Assembly: GCA_002368175.1 (NCBI GenBank)
Contig: AP018172.1
Span: 4,467,001-4,531,000 of the forward strand
Direction: 5' to 3'
From: Calothrix sp. NIES-2098
GTDB lineage: Bacteria; Cyanobacteriota; Cyanobacteriia; Cyanobacteriales; Nostocaceae
DNA length: 64,000 nt
The stretch's first letter is position 1; each line of letters begins with the position of its first letter. Shown here in pieces: positions 1 to 9,760 of this stretch. The notes under the pieces were generated by a model. That model saw only the letters and a program-made list of their open reading frames with translations, was not told where the DNA came from and did not search any database. Made by a program: the position numbers and the translations under genes.

Positions 1-265
1 CGTTTTTATTAGCAGTTTCCTCAACCTTATCTGCTGTATCGCGGATGAAATTCTTGGCGCGTCGAGCATCTTCACTGGCTTTGCTTTGAACGCGATCGCC
101 TGCGTCAGCTGTTGCGATTAAGTTTACAGCAGGATTAGCCATTGCTGCGGTGTTGGAGAAAAATGCACCTTGCCAAACAAAAGCAAACGCTGATACACAA
201 AGTACAGTTGTAGCTATCCAACGTCCTATAACTGAAGCTTTTTTAGTAAAATAATTTTGTTTCAT
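1..265 (-). CDS. Secreted small protein, N-terminal part (truncated by window edge)
   Basis: An ATG at the complement of 263-265 opens a reading frame that runs off the left edge of the window. The 88 visible residues begin MKQNYFTKKASVIGRW, followed by a hydrophobic stretch (about residues 17-37) and a possible signal-peptidase site after an AxA-like stretch near residue 42. The rest is charged and helical, rich in D, R, K and E (DAGDRVQSKASEDARRAKNF). The architecture resembles small secreted cyanobacterial proteins sometimes named low-temperature-induced proteins, but that family call is only a guess. The C-terminus is outside the window. Confidence 0.6.
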   Translation of the reverse strand, partial: MKQNYFTKKASVIGRWIATTVLCVSAFAFVWQGAFFSNTAAMANPAVNLIATADAGDRVQSKASEDARRAKNFIRDTADKVEETANKN

Positions 266-645
266 AGAATACAATCTCCATTACATTTAGCATTCTATTT
301 TTACTTCATCAGACTCATCAGCTAAAACGTCCTTGAGGTAGAGGTTATGCCTTCATCAGTTACCAAAAGAATTACCTCTTTCAATAGAGACAATCAATGA
401 ATGTCAAACCCGATCTGCTTCCTAGCGAAGTCGAAGGGAGCATTGTTTTACTGGCTAAGGGTTAAAAAAGCCACAGGAAGCGAGGATTCATTTAGTTATT
501 TGTTTAGGGAACCTACTTCTGCTCGCTGAGTGGAGTGGTTAATGAACTTTGTAGACGTGTCGAAGTTAGGTATAAAGTTATTTTTTCCAGGGTAAACTAT
601 TTTTTATATCTCAATCGTTTATATAAACTTTATGGGTGTGAAAAT
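266..645. other. Intergenic region, divergent promoters expected
   Basis: This 380-bp stretch lies between a leftward secreted-protein gene and the rightward glutathione hydrolase gene. It must hold both promoters. An in-frame GTG at 535 could extend the downstream gene, but the extension lacks signal-peptide character and was not used. No RNA gene or clear repeat is visible. Confidence 0.5.
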
Positions 646-1365
646 ATGTCTATCAAATCATTTATCAGATTGTTCTTATTAGGTCTTTGTTTAAGTAGCG
701 GTACTGTATTAGCTCAAACCCTTTCTCTTACACCTAATTTAATTAATTTCAACTCAAGAGAAGGTGAGAAATTGTTAATTGAAAGTCAAGCTAGAGAAGA
801 TTTTTTCCCACTTAGCAGCCAGTTTATTACGCAAAATAATCAAGCCTATTGTGGCGTTGCGAGTATTGTAATGGTTCTGAATAGCCTAGGGATTCCTGCG
901 CCAGAAGCACCACAATACAAACCATATAGAGTATTTACTCAAGAAAACTTTTTTAGTAACGCAAAAACTAAAGCAGTAATTACTGCTGAGGATGTTTCTC
1001 GTCAAGGGATGACTTTAGATCAGTTGGGTGGATTATTGGGAAGTTATGGTGTAAAAGTTGGGGTTTATCATGCTGGTGATATTGGTTTAGACAACTTTCG
1101 GAAATTAGCAGCCGAGAATTTACAACAACCAAATAATTTTGTGATAGTTAATTATTTACGCAAGGCAATTGGACAGGAGAAAGGTGGTCATATTTCTCCT
1201 TTGGCTGCATATAATAAAGAAACAGATAGATTTTTAATATTGGATGTTTCTCGCTACAAATATCCACCTGTTTGGGTGAAGGCGGAAGAGTTGTGGAAAG
1301 CAATGGCAACTCTCGATGCGGCTTCTGGTAAAACTAGAGGATTTGTAGTTGTAAGTAAGAATTGA
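646..1365 (+). CDS. Phytochelatin-synthase-like glutathione hydrolase, secreted
   Basis: The product is a papain-fold peptidase of the bacterial phytochelatin synthase family (PF05023). Bacterial short forms remove the C-terminal Gly of glutathione and make little phytochelatin. The ATG at 646 was chosen because it starts directly at a signal peptide (MSIKSFIRLFLLGLCLSSG, likely cut after VLAQ); an upstream GTG at 535 adds a 37-aa non-signal extension. From this start the protein has 239 residues. The triad is visible: Cys69 in NQAYCGVASIV, His182 in GGHISPLAAY and Asp200 in LILDVSRY. This spacing fits the Nostoc enzyme Alr0975 (Cys70, His183, Asp201). The signal peptide points to periplasmic action. 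A gamma-glutamyltranspeptidase follows on the same strand after about 115 bp, so the two may degrade glutathione together. Confidence 0.88.
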   Translation: MSIKSFIRLFLLGLCLSSGTVLAQTLSLTPNLINFNSREGEKLLIESQAREDFFPLSSQFITQNNQAYCGVASIVMVLNSLGIPAPEAPQYKPYRVFTQENFFSNAKTKAVITAEDVSRQGMTLDQLGGLLGSYGVKVGVYHAGDIGLDNFRKLAAENLQQPNNFVIVNYLRKAIGQEKGGHISPLAAYNKETDRFLILDVSRYKYPPVWVKAEELWKAMATLDAASGKTRGFVVVSKN

Positions 1366-1480
1366 TAATTTTATCGAGCTTGATTAAATCGAGTTTGAGT
1401 AATATTTATTAAAACGAACTATAGCTAATTTTGTAAGGTATTTTCATGTACGCTGAAAATATTCTTTAAAATTTACGCAT

Positions 1481-3271
1481 ATGCGTTTTTTACCTAAATA
1501 TAAACGCGTGGCGATCGCTGTTTTTTCTTTCAGCGTTCTCCTACACAGCCAAGTTGTTTTAGCAGCCTTTACTATACCTCTACGCAGCAAAAAAGGGATG
1601 GTGGTATCAGCGCATCCCTTAGCAAGTGAGGCGGGTATTTCTATGTTACGTAAGGGTGGCAATGCAGTTGATGCAGCAGTCGCCACAACCTTTGCCATTT
1701 CTGTGGTAGAGCCTTTTTCTGCGGGAATTGGCGGCGGTGGATTTTTGCTGATGCATTCCGAGAAAACTGGCGAGATGAAAGCGCTGGATTTCCGGGAACG
1801 CGCGCCGCTAAAAGCTACAAGAAATATGTACTTAGATGCACAAGGTCAGGTGCGTCCGAATGCAAGTATCAATGGTTATTTGGCTGTAGCCACACCAGGA
1901 ACGGTCGCGGGAATGTATGAGTTGCACCATCGTTATGGTAAGCTGCCTTGGCGTGAGGTTGTACAAACTGCGATCGCTCTTGCTAAAAATGGCTTTACCC
2001 TCAGTCGTGTAGTAACCTACCGTTCTTTACCCAGCTACGAAAATCGCAAACAGGTAGTTCTCAGCAATCCGGCGGCGCGGGAAATATTCACTCGCAATGG
2101 CGAATATTATCAACCAGGGGAAAAATTAGTCCAGCGTGACTTAGCTAAGACTTTAGAAGCAATTGCTCAGAATCCCCAAAGTTTTTATACTGGCAGTATT
2201 GCCCAAGCGATCGCCGCAGATATGGCAAAAAACGGTGGTTTAATTACTCTGGCAGACTTGAAAGCATATAAACCAATCTGGCGGACTCCTATTTGTAGCA
2301 ATTTTCGTCAAGCTAAAATCTGCTCTATGCCACCACCTTCATCGGGAGGGGTTCATCTATTGCAGATTTTAAATATTATTGGAGACACCGATTTAAAATC
2401 CTGGGGATGGCATCACCCTAATAGTTTACATTTAATGGCAGAGGCGATGAAGATTGCTTATGCCGATCGCTCGCAATATTTAGGCGATCCCGATTTTGTC
2501 AAAGTTCCTGTACAGCAACTCATTAGCACCGCATACGCTAAACAACGCCGTCAACAAATCAATATGGAAAGAGCTAAACCTTCAACAGAGGTGAAGCCAG
2601 TAGATGAAAAAACCCTACAGCAGTTTAGTCAGACTTTACCATTAGGTTTAATCACAGCAACAAGTGCTATAAATCCAAAATTTCATGAGTCTCTCGAAAC
2701 CAGCCATCTGACAGTTGTGGATGCACAGCACAATGCGGTTAGTCTGACTTTTACAATTAACCTTGGCTTTGGTGCTGGTGTAGTGACACCGGGAACGGGG
2801 ATTGTGCTGAACAACGAGATGGATGATTTTGCAGCTGCACCAGGAGTCCCTAATGCTTTTGGTTTGGTTGGTAACGCAGCGAATGCGATCGCACCTCGCA
2901 AAACGCCTTTATCGAGCATGACACCCACAATTGTCACTGAAAACGGCCACTTACGCATGACAGTGGGTGCGCCTGGTGGTAGTACGATTATCACCCAAGT
3001 GTTGCAAGTGCTGCTCAACGTCTTGGTATATGGTATGGATGCTGGTGCAGCGGTTTCTGCGCCACGCATACATCACCAATGGCTTCCCGATGAGTTGCGA
3101 GTAGAACCTTGGGGTTTGGATGCTGTCACTCTACAGGAGTTGCGGAATCGCGGACACAACATTAAGGAAACAACTCCTTGGGGTAATGCTAATGCGATCG
3201 TTGTAACAGCAGATAACACGCTAGAGGGAGCAGCCGATCCCCGTGGGGAAGGTTCGCCAATAGGTTTCTGA
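1481..3271 (+). CDS. ggt: Gamma-glutamyltranspeptidase / glutathione hydrolase
   Basis: This 596-aa Ntn-hydrolase proenzyme cleaves the gamma-glutamyl bond of glutathione and transfers the glutamyl group to water or amino acids. Residues 8-29 form a signal peptide (VAIAVFSFSVLLHSQVVLAA), so the enzyme is probably periplasmic. Family blocks are visible: GMVVSAHPLAS (39-49), GGNAVDAAVAT (59-69) and IGGGGFLL (83-90). The autocleavage and nucleophile Thr is most likely T407 in ETSHLTVVD, which corresponds to the conserved TTHxSVVD motif. A glycine-rich loop (TVGAPGGSTIITQ) follows in the small subunit. Length and motif order are normal for the family. It lies downstream of a secreted glutathione hydrolase that attacks the other end of the same tripeptide. 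Confidence 0.93.
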   Translation: MRFLPKYKRVAIAVFSFSVLLHSQVVLAAFTIPLRSKKGMVVSAHPLASEAGISMLRKGGNAVDAAVATTFAISVVEPFSAGIGGGGFLLMHSEKTGEMKALDFRERAPLKATRNMYLDAQGQVRPNASINGYLAVATPGTVAGMYELHHRYGKLPWREVVQTAIALAKNGFTLSRVVTYRSLPSYENRKQVVLSNPAAREIFTRNGEYYQPGEKLVQRDLAKTLEAIAQNPQSFYTGSIAQAIAADMAKNGGLITLADLKAYKPIWRTPICSNFRQAKICSMPPPSSGGVHLLQILNIIGDTDLKSWGWHHPNSLHLMAEAMKIAYADRSQYLGDPDFVKVPVQQLISTAYAKQRRQQINMERAKPSTEVKPVDEKTLQQFSQTLPLGLITATSAINPKFHESLETSHLTVVDAQHNAVSLTFTINLGFGAGVVTPGTGIVLNNEMDDFAAAPGVPNAFGLVGNAANAIAPRKTPLSSMTPTIVTENGHLRMTVGAPGGSTIITQVLQVLLNVLVYGMDAGAAVSAPRIHHQWLPDELRVEPWGLDAVTLQELRNRGHNIKETTPWGNANAIVVTADNTLEGAADPRGEGSPIGF

Positions 3272-3287
3272 AGCGTTAATAAATTAA

Positions 3288-3313
3288 ATCCACAGTTTTT
3301 GAGTAGACTGTGG
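3288..3313 (-). terminator. Stem-loop between convergent genes
   Basis: CCACAG at 3290-3295 pairs with CTGTGG at 3308-3313 around a 12-nt loop. Read on the minus strand it is followed by a T-rich run, so it most likely ends the small gene at 3316-3576. It could also act on ggt read-through. The stem is only six base pairs. Confidence 0.35.
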
Positions 3314-3315
3314 AC

Positions 3316-3576
3316 TTACTGATTGTTGATCGTTGAATCTGAATATTTGCTAACAAACTCATTTGCACGCGCGCTTGGCACTAAAGTCCAGCCAGCCTTC
3401 AGCAATTTCTGGTAAGTTGCCCAACCTTTTGAGCCACCTGGTATTTTATAGTCTGGCACTGCATATTCCCTACAAGCTGTGTAAGGACGCCACGGTTCAT
3501 TGGGCGCAGTCTGCAAATGCAAAATTTTCTCCCCATCCGCACCAAAACTAGATAACCAGCACATTTGTCGCTGCAT
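3316..3576 (-). CDS. Small conserved-looking hypothetical protein
   Basis: The ORF can be extended to 3609, but the internal ATG at 3574-3576 has a strong Shine-Dalgarno (AAGGAG, seven bases upstream). The product is therefore taken as 86 aa starting MQRQMCWLSSFG. It is rich in Trp, Tyr and Pro (NEPWRPYTACREYAVPDYK) and has no signal peptide or membrane segment. The C-terminal half (GWATYQKLLKAGWTLVPSAR) resembles a short conserved globular protein. The family is not recognised. It converges on ggt with a stem-loop between them. Confidence 0.6.
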   Translation of the reverse strand: MQRQMCWLSSFGADGEKILHLQTAPNEPWRPYTACREYAVPDYKIPGGSKGWATYQKLLKAGWTLVPSARANEFVSKYSDSTINNQ

Positions 3577-4116
3577 GGTAAACTCCTTTGCGTTAAGCAT
3601 ATATTGCATATTGGCAAACTTTTGTCAATACCCGCCTCATCCCTGTGGGATAATTTTGTTGCTTAATAGAGGTAACTGTTAAATCTAATACTGCTGGAGA
3701 GCAGATAATTACCCACAACCCTATAACCTAGCGGGCACTTTCCGTAAGCTAAAAAAACAGCGTCAACCAACTTCTATGTTTTTCCCATCATCAAGGGTGA
3801 AGTTTTTTTTAATAGTACTTGCGGATTTTGCTAGTGTATGTATCGATCGCTACTATTTTGGGTGAGACCTTATATATAAATGATTTGTTTTTCTGGTTAC
3901 ATTAGTTTGAAATACTTATAAAAATCTGAAATTAGGGTATGGGGTTCTCACATCTTGCACCAAGGTATCAATAACTTGCGTTTGAAATAGGAGTAAATAA
4001 CGGTTTTAACCGCAGGATATCTATCATAAATTTTGCTATTCTTCAATGTTTAGCCTAGAGCGTAAAAATCCCAATAAGCTACCTCATTTTCCGAAATGTA
4101 TACGCGCCATGACAGA
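3577..4116. other. Intergenic region without visible genes
   Basis: This 540-bp AT-rich stretch lies between two minus-strand genes and should hold the promoter of the small gene at 3316-3576. Short ORFs here are shadows with no Shine-Dalgarno or family signal. No tRNA, repeat array or strong terminator is apparent. Confidence 0.4.
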
Positions 4117-5370
4117 TTATTCGACTGCCTGACGTAGTTTCTCCATAGCTTTGGAATTGATTCTTTGTGCGCTGACTGAAGATATTAACGACTCCTGATA
4201 TCGAAAGGTTACACACATTTTTCCACCAGTTGTTGCAATGGCAACAATTATTGGTTGATGCCTGTATCCTGTGACTGTAAAATAAAGTTTTTCTAATTCT
4301 AATCCTCCCTGATGAACTGGTATATCCAAGCGTCCTAAATTAGTGATTCCGATATCTGAACTGGTAATATCCTTGGCGTACTGGCGTACAGTAATCTGAT
4401 TGGGTTTGGTAGAGAGAAACGATTTTGCTTGGGAACTGCCTTGATATATTTTTTTCTCCGTCACTGCTTGATTAATTTGATGCTTCACCTGACGGGCTAA
4501 ATCCCAAAATTGAGTCTGTTGATTTAATGAGTGAGAAGTTACCACACGAGCAATATATTCGCCAAAGTTTTCGCCAACTGCAATAGTGAGATAATTACGA
4601 AGATTGAAAGGAGACAGACATTTGATCTCAGTTTCTTTTGATGAACTTGTTTCCTGATGAAGCGACAACAGGAAAGCAGCACACAAAGCTCCGTGAACAG
4701 TAGTTTGCTCTTGCCGGCAGCGAGCAACTAGTCTGTTAGTTTCTAGGGGAGATAAATACCAATGGAGTACGTGAATCCTTTCATCGAAAGTCTCATCTAA
4801 TTGAATAGTTGGATCAACCTTAACCCCCCAATCAAAATCAACGACATTCTTTTCTCCTTCCCCATAAACAGGAGGCAATAGTTGATCGACGGGGGGTATT
4901 TCTGGTAATGGCTCGCGGTAACTTCCTGGTTTTGTGATTTCGCACCAAATATCTCGCATTAGGTAAGCTCCAGATAACCCGTCTGCAATATGGTGATAAG
5001 TCACTAGCAGTTCAGAAACATCAGGCGAGTGCAACAAAACCACCCGTGCCAATGGTTGTTCACTCCAAGAGAAAGGACTCAGCAGTTCCGCACTGATCTC
5101 TTGACACCAGTGTTCTTCATTTTGGCGTTTAATCACCCGTAAAGGGAGCGATGGTACTCCCTGTGAAACCAATTGTGGCTGCTGTTGTCGATTGATGACA
5201 ATTCTTGTACCAAGTATTGGATGGCGATGCTGTATCCAACTTAGAGCCTCTGCGAGCTGATTAACACTTATTGCACCCCTAATCGTGGCAGACAGCACCA
5301 CATTGATTGGTCTATCGCAGCCTAGCAACCACATTAAGTGTTCTGAGGGTGTTAGTAAGCGATTCATCAA
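4117..5370 (-). CDS. Condensation-domain / PapA-type acyltransferase
   Basis: This 417-aa protein has the BAHD/condensation fold signature HHxxxDG as HHIADG (residues 126-131), the catalytic His motif of NRPS condensation domains, alcohol O-acyltransferases and PapA-type transferases. The N-terminus (MMNRLLTPSEHLMWLLG) and the later segment SDIGITNLGRLDIP match the layout of stand-alone single-domain members. A role in transferring an acyl group from a CoA or carrier protein to a hydroxyl or amine is likely; the substrate cannot be read. No NRPS or PKS module lies nearby, so it probably acts alone. The start is the doublet ATG-ATG at 5370. Confidence 0.75.
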   Translation of the reverse strand: MMNRLLTPSEHLMWLLGCDRPINVVLSATIRGAISVNQLAEALSWIQHRHPILGTRIVINRQQQPQLVSQGVPSLPLRVIKRQNEEHWCQEISAELLSPFSWSEQPLARVVLLHSPDVSELLVTYHHIADGLSGAYLMRDIWCEITKPGSYREPLPEIPPVDQLLPPVYGEGEKNVVDFDWGVKVDPTIQLDETFDERIHVLHWYLSPLETNRLVARCRQEQTTVHGALCAAFLLSLHQETSSSKETEIKCLSPFNLRNYLTIAVGENFGEYIARVVTSHSLNQQTQFWDLARQVKHQINQAVTEKKIYQGSSQAKSFLSTKPNQITVRQYAKDITSSDIGITNLGRLDIPVHQGGLELEKLYFTVTGYRHQPIIVAIATTGGKMCVTFRYQESLISSVSAQRINSKAMEKLRQAVE

Positions 5371-5615
5371 AAACCTCGGTTTTTTGTGTAGGATTCTCTG
5401 ACAATATGGGTTTTCTCTGATTGTATTACGAATGCGATTTTATGCATTGAGCTACTAAAACGCTTATGCAATAAGGATTTTAAGCTTAACTTGGTAAAAG
5501 TTCTAATAAGCAAACCTAAAAATCTTGGTATGCAGATTTTGGACATAAGCCCAGGAAAAGACCGGAATTTGTTTGAGATTTACAAGTTGTGTTTAGTTAA
5601 ATTTAGAGAATCTTA

Positions 5616-6209
5616 TTAGCAAGATGGGGCATACAATCGATCGCCTACAATATCGCGAATTTCTGCTACTAATTGTTGATAGCTAGCCTCAGATAAAGCT
5701 GGTTCTGCGCCTTGAATGTTAATCGGTTGAGCTAAATCAATCCAAGATTTGCAACCACCATATTCAGTACGATAGGGAATTTCTTGTTCTGCGGGTATTT
5801 TGTAAGTCCGCAATAAGAGAACATACAAGGGTTGGCGAGCTTTCCATTTTAAGCGATCGCTAATAAAATGCTCGTTCCAAATATGGTAGGGAAGCAAGTT
5901 ATTAACTATAGATTCATCGCTCACTGGCAAAATATCGGTAATTTCAGCCCAGCTACCGATGCGAACCATCTCCGGATGCCAGCCTGATGTCACTGGGGCT
6001 ACAACATTAGCATACTCAGGTTTCAGCAGAAAAGCTTGTTGATGCTCGAATGTCGGGTAGAGCAAAACGCGATCGCGTGCCACTTGAAAACGTCCATTCT
6101 TTTCATGGATACCGCCTTTGCGCAGCAACATAATAGTATTGCCACTTTCTAAAGCGTTGACAGCAACCGCCCATTCTTTGAGGGCATGAAAAGTTGTAGT
6201 TAAATTCAT
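5616..6209 (-). CDS. DUF1802 family protein
   Basis: The 197-aa product begins TFHALKEWAVAVNALESG and has the block MLLRKGGIHE, followed by VLLYPTFEHQ, typical of DUF1802 proteins, a cyanobacterial and bacterial family of unknown activity. No signal peptide or membrane segment is present. Its ATG overlaps the stop of the upstream STAND gene (ATGA, 6206-6209), so the two are probably translationally coupled. DUF1802 might serve as an accessory or effector of that NB-ARC/WD40 protein, but this rests on the overlap alone. Confidence 0.8.
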   Translation of the reverse strand: MNLTTTFHALKEWAVAVNALESGNTIMLLRKGGIHEKNGRFQVARDRVLLYPTFEHQQAFLLKPEYANVVAPVTSGWHPEMVRIGSWAEITDILPVSDESIVNNLLPYHIWNEHFISDRLKWKARQPLYVLLLRTYKIPAEQEIPYRTEYGGCKSWIDLAQPINIQGAEPALSEASYQQLVAEIRDIVGDRLYAPSC

Positions 6210-9200
6210 TCAACTGCTCCGAGAATTTTTAAAGTCGCTTTCTGGGCGTTACTTAAACCAGTAACACCCTGAATATTCATGCCTTCATAGGGACGGGGCG
6301 ATCGCAAAATTTGTAAACACTCTCCTGTAGCGATATCCCAAATCCGAATTGTCTCATCTTGGGAGCCACTAGCTATAATTTTACCGTGCGGATGAAAAGC
6401 GATCGCCCAGATCCAATTACTATGTCCTTGCAGTGTGTTGAGACATTCCCCTGTCTGGGTATCCCAAAGCTTCACAGTTTGATCGCGGCTAACACTAGCA
6501 AGCAAATCGCCCTTGGGACTAAACTGGACATCGGTGACTGTGGCTGTGTGTCCCTGCAAGGTTTGCCAACAATTTCCTGTAGTAATATCCCAAAACTGAA
6601 TTCTGTATTCTAGATCTCCGGTAACTACAACTTGACTGTTGGGACTGAAAGCTACTGGCCCAACAAATGAATAGCTTCCTGGCAATACTTTTAGGATTTG
6701 CCCTGTGCTGACATCCCATAAATGAATACTATCTTCGCTAATACTGGCTAAAAATTTGCCATCAGCACTCCAAGCAACTGAAAATACCCAACCTGTATGA
6801 CCCTCCAAAGTTTTGAGACATTTTCCAGTTGTGCCATCCCAGATTTTGATAGTTTTGTCTGCACTCCCACTCGCTAGAGTTTGACCATCGGGACTATAGC
6901 TGAGAGAAAAAATCATCCCAGTATGTTCTTCTAAAATTTTTAGACATTGCCCTTTACTGAGATTCCAGAAACGAATTGTGCCATCTAGACTACCACTTAC
7001 CAAGGTTTGCCCATCAATGCTGTAAGCTAAGTCCATAACGTCACGAGTATGACCATAAAAGCTTTTGAGGGAATTCTCATTTGCCCAATCCCAAACTCTC
7101 ACAGCGTAGCCTGTGTTACCAGCCAAGTATTTACCATCGGCACTAAAAGCGACTGAGCCAATAAAACCTGGATATCCTTGAAATGTCTGGATGCATCGTC
7201 CTGTAGAAACTTGCCATAACCGAATACTGTGGTCGTCGCTACCACTGGCGAGGACTTTTCCATTCGGACTGAAGTCGATTGACCATATCCGAGTGCTATG
7301 TCCTGAGAGAGTTGTAATACACTTACCTGTGTTGACATCCCATAAACTAATTACAGAAGCTTCACCTGCGATCGCTAAAATTTGACCGTCGGGACTAAAA
7401 GCAATTGACCAAACTAATTCAATGTGTGGTGCTTGTAAAGTCTGCAAGCATTTACCTGTGCTGACATCCCAAAGTTTTACAGTTTTGTCTTCACTTCCAC
7501 TAGCAATCGTTCTGCCATTCGGACTGAAGCTAACTGACCAAACAGCTTGAGTATGTCCTTCCAAAGTCAGGAGACATTCACCTGTACTCAAGTCCCAGAG
7601 TTTCACCGTGCTATCTTCATTTCCACTGGCGAGAAGTTGTCCATTGGGACTGAAAGCCACCGGGCCGATTGTATTTGCTTGCCTTTCAAGTGTTTTTACA
7701 CACTCACCACTGTGGATATCCCAGAGTTTGATGCTTTGATCTGTTCTACCACAAGCTAATAATGTGCCATCCGGATTGAAACTAGATAACCAACTGCGAA
7801 TGGGATCGTTTTCTACAGTATGCAAGCATTGCCCTTTTCTGATATCCCAGAGTTTAACGATCCCATTCTCACAGCAACTTGCTAGAATTTTCCCATCTGG
7901 GCTAAAGTGAGCTTGCCAAAGCCAGCCAGTATGACCTTCAAAACTCCGCAGTTGTTGCCCATTTTGCATTTTCCACAAATTTACTCTGCCATTAACATCC
8001 CCAGTAGCCAGCAGCTTGCCATCAGGACTAAATTTTACCGTCAGTATTTTTACTAAAGCCTCATTAAAAGCTGAGTTTTTCAAATTGGTATTGTGCAAGT
8101 TGACTTGAGGCAAACTCACATCTTTGAGGTAAGCTTGCCAGATAGTTAAACCAGAGAAATCTCGTCCTGTAAAATCAACATTTAGCTGCCTTAATAAGTT
8201 GATAATATTACCGCCAGCATACCCTGGTTTGCTAGCAAATTTTTCTCGTAATAAGGCAGTAATTTCTATTAGTCGCTTCTCAATCGCAGTCGTTTTTCGC
8301 AAGCTAGTTTTTAACCAACTTAATATCGGTTCTAAAATTACGCGCCGCTGACTTTCTCTAACGTAATCTTTAGCGGTAGCTTCCATTATTGGGTAGGAAT
8401 TAAATAATTCAATTTCCTGGGAGTTGATTTCATGGCAAATATGTTTAATTAGTTGCTCGGTCATATATTCCATGACCACAGGTTGCTGGGTATATCTACC
8501 TAATTGTTGTTCAATGAGCGATCGCCCCTGCAAAGATAACAGCACTTCTAGTAATTCTCTTTTAGAAATGCTGGGGACAATATCTTCTTCTAATTCAATC
8601 AGCTTTACCCATTGTCTTTTAATTGCTAACCAATACATGACTTGCTTTTCGTTAGCAGATAGGCGATTAAACTGTTGCTCTAATATCTGTACAATATCAC
8701 CAAAAACAAACGGAGCTTGCTGGAGGAATAGCCCCACATTACCATCAAATAAGCGCTGAATTGTGGTGGCAACAATTTTTAAAGCAAGGGGATTACCTGT
8801 ATAAGATTGAATTAATTTTTTCGCTTCTTCTGCGGAAGTTACTAGTCCTTTGGCGGCGAGAATTTGCTGTGCTTCTGCTTGCAGCAAACCAGTAAGTTGG
8901 AGCGATCGCACTGGTAAGCTTTCCCCTTCTCGCAGTGCAAAACCTGTAGGTTTCTCGCGACTAGTAAATACCAAACAACTTTGATGGCGTTCATCTCCCA
9001 CCCGGCGAAACAGTTGTCCATAGCCTTCATATCCCGAACGATAGCGACCTAATCTTTTACCACTTTCTAAAATCGATTCGGTATTATCTAGCACCACAAG
9101 ACAACGTTGGGAGCGCAGATACTTCATCAGAACAGAAATTTGACTATCTACAGAATCCGGCAAATCTACTTCTTGCTGCTCGGAAACAAATAAAATTATG

Positions 9201-9760
9201 TCTTTGAGTAGCTCAAATAGAGGTGGAGAATTCCGCAAACTACGCCAAATTACGTAATCAAAATTGTCCTTTAGTTGTGCTGCTACCTTCACAGATAAAG
9301 CTGTTTTTCCAATTCCTCCCATTCCTAACAGCGCTATCAAACGGCATTTTTCATTGACAATCCATGCTTTTAATTTTGCTTGTTCGTCCCTGCGACCGTA
9401 GAAGTTAGATACATCAATTGCTTCCCCCCAATCTTGATGCTGACCTGTCTTAGAAGTGACTGCGTTCAGTATTTGTGACTCTGCTTTTGGCAGGCTATAA
9501 AAACGCCGTCTCAATACCGATTTAATATTACTTTTATTGACACTTTCTCCTAATGCCTGTGAGATAGTCTGCCATAATCTATACCCAACATCTCGAATAT
9601 AATCATTATCGTATCCAGAGTTTTCAGCAATCTCTGCATAGGTGTAACCTTCCCAAGATTGACGCAGCACGAGTTCTTGAATGTTACTTAAATGTTTTTG
9701 CTGTAACACTCGATCTAAAACCTGCATCCCTTGCTCAAATGTCAAATCTTTTGTTCCCAC
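6206..9760 (-). CDS. STAND protein: HTH-like N-domain, NB-ARC NTPase, 14 WD40 repeats
   Basis: The 1184-aa product starts with a helical sigma/HTH-like region (about 5-90, containing SWEGYTYAEIAENSGY). This resembles the N-terminal domain of vWA-MoxR-associated and other cyanobacterial STAND proteins. An NB-ARC NTPase follows: Walker A GMGGIGKT near residue 146, Walker B LVVLDNTE, and sensor region LVFTSREKP. After a helical spacer and a short pentapeptide-like stretch (FTGRDFSGLTIWQAYL), 14 WD40 units run to the C-terminus, enough for two seven-bladed propellers. STAND NTPases act as ligand-gated switches in which repeats sense and the N-domain signals. No enzymatic effector is seen, so output may be protein interaction or the coupled DUF1802 product. 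Confidence 0.88.
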   Translation of the reverse strand: MGTKDLTFEQGMQVLDRVLQQKHLSNIQELVLRQSWEGYTYAEIAENSGYDNDYIRDVGYRLWQTISQALGESVNKSNIKSVLRRRFYSLPKAESQILNAVTSKTGQHQDWGEAIDVSNFYGRRDEQAKLKAWIVNEKCRLIALLGMGGIGKTALSVKVAAQLKDNFDYVIWRSLRNSPPLFELLKDIILFVSEQQEVDLPDSVDSQISVLMKYLRSQRCLVVLDNTESILESGKRLGRYRSGYEGYGQLFRRVGDERHQSCLVFTSREKPTGFALREGESLPVRSLQLTGLLQAEAQQILAAKGLVTSAEEAKKLIQSYTGNPLALKIVATTIQRLFDGNVGLFLQQAPFVFGDIVQILEQQFNRLSANEKQVMYWLAIKRQWVKLIELEEDIVPSISKRELLEVLLSLQGRSLIEQQLGRYTQQPVVMEYMTEQLIKHICHEINSQEIELFNSYPIMEATAKDYVRESQRRVILEPILSWLKTSLRKTTAIEKRLIEITALLREKFASKPGYAGGNIINLLRQLNVDFTGRDFSGLTIWQAYLKDVSLPQVNLHNTNLKNSAFNEALVKILTVKFSPDGKLLATGDVNGRVNLWKMQNGQQLRSFEGHTGWLWQAHFSPDGKILASCCENGIVKLWDIRKGQCLHTVENDPIRSWLSSFNPDGTLLACGRTDQSIKLWDIHSGECVKTLERQANTIGPVAFSPNGQLLASGNEDSTVKLWDLSTGECLLTLEGHTQAVWSVSFSPNGRTIASGSEDKTVKLWDVSTGKCLQTLQAPHIELVWSIAFSPDGQILAIAGEASVISLWDVNTGKCITTLSGHSTRIWSIDFSPNGKVLASGSDDHSIRLWQVSTGRCIQTFQGYPGFIGSVAFSADGKYLAGNTGYAVRVWDWANENSLKSFYGHTRDVMDLAYSIDGQTLVSGSLDGTIRFWNLSKGQCLKILEEHTGMIFSLSYSPDGQTLASGSADKTIKIWDGTTGKCLKTLEGHTGWVFSVAWSADGKFLASISEDSIHLWDVSTGQILKVLPGSYSFVGPVAFSPNSQVVVTGDLEYRIQFWDITTGNCWQTLQGHTATVTDVQFSPKGDLLASVSRDQTVKLWDTQTGECLNTLQGHSNWIWAIAFHPHGKIIASGSQDETIRIWDIATGECLQILRSPRPYEGMNIQGVTGLSNAQKATLKILGAVE

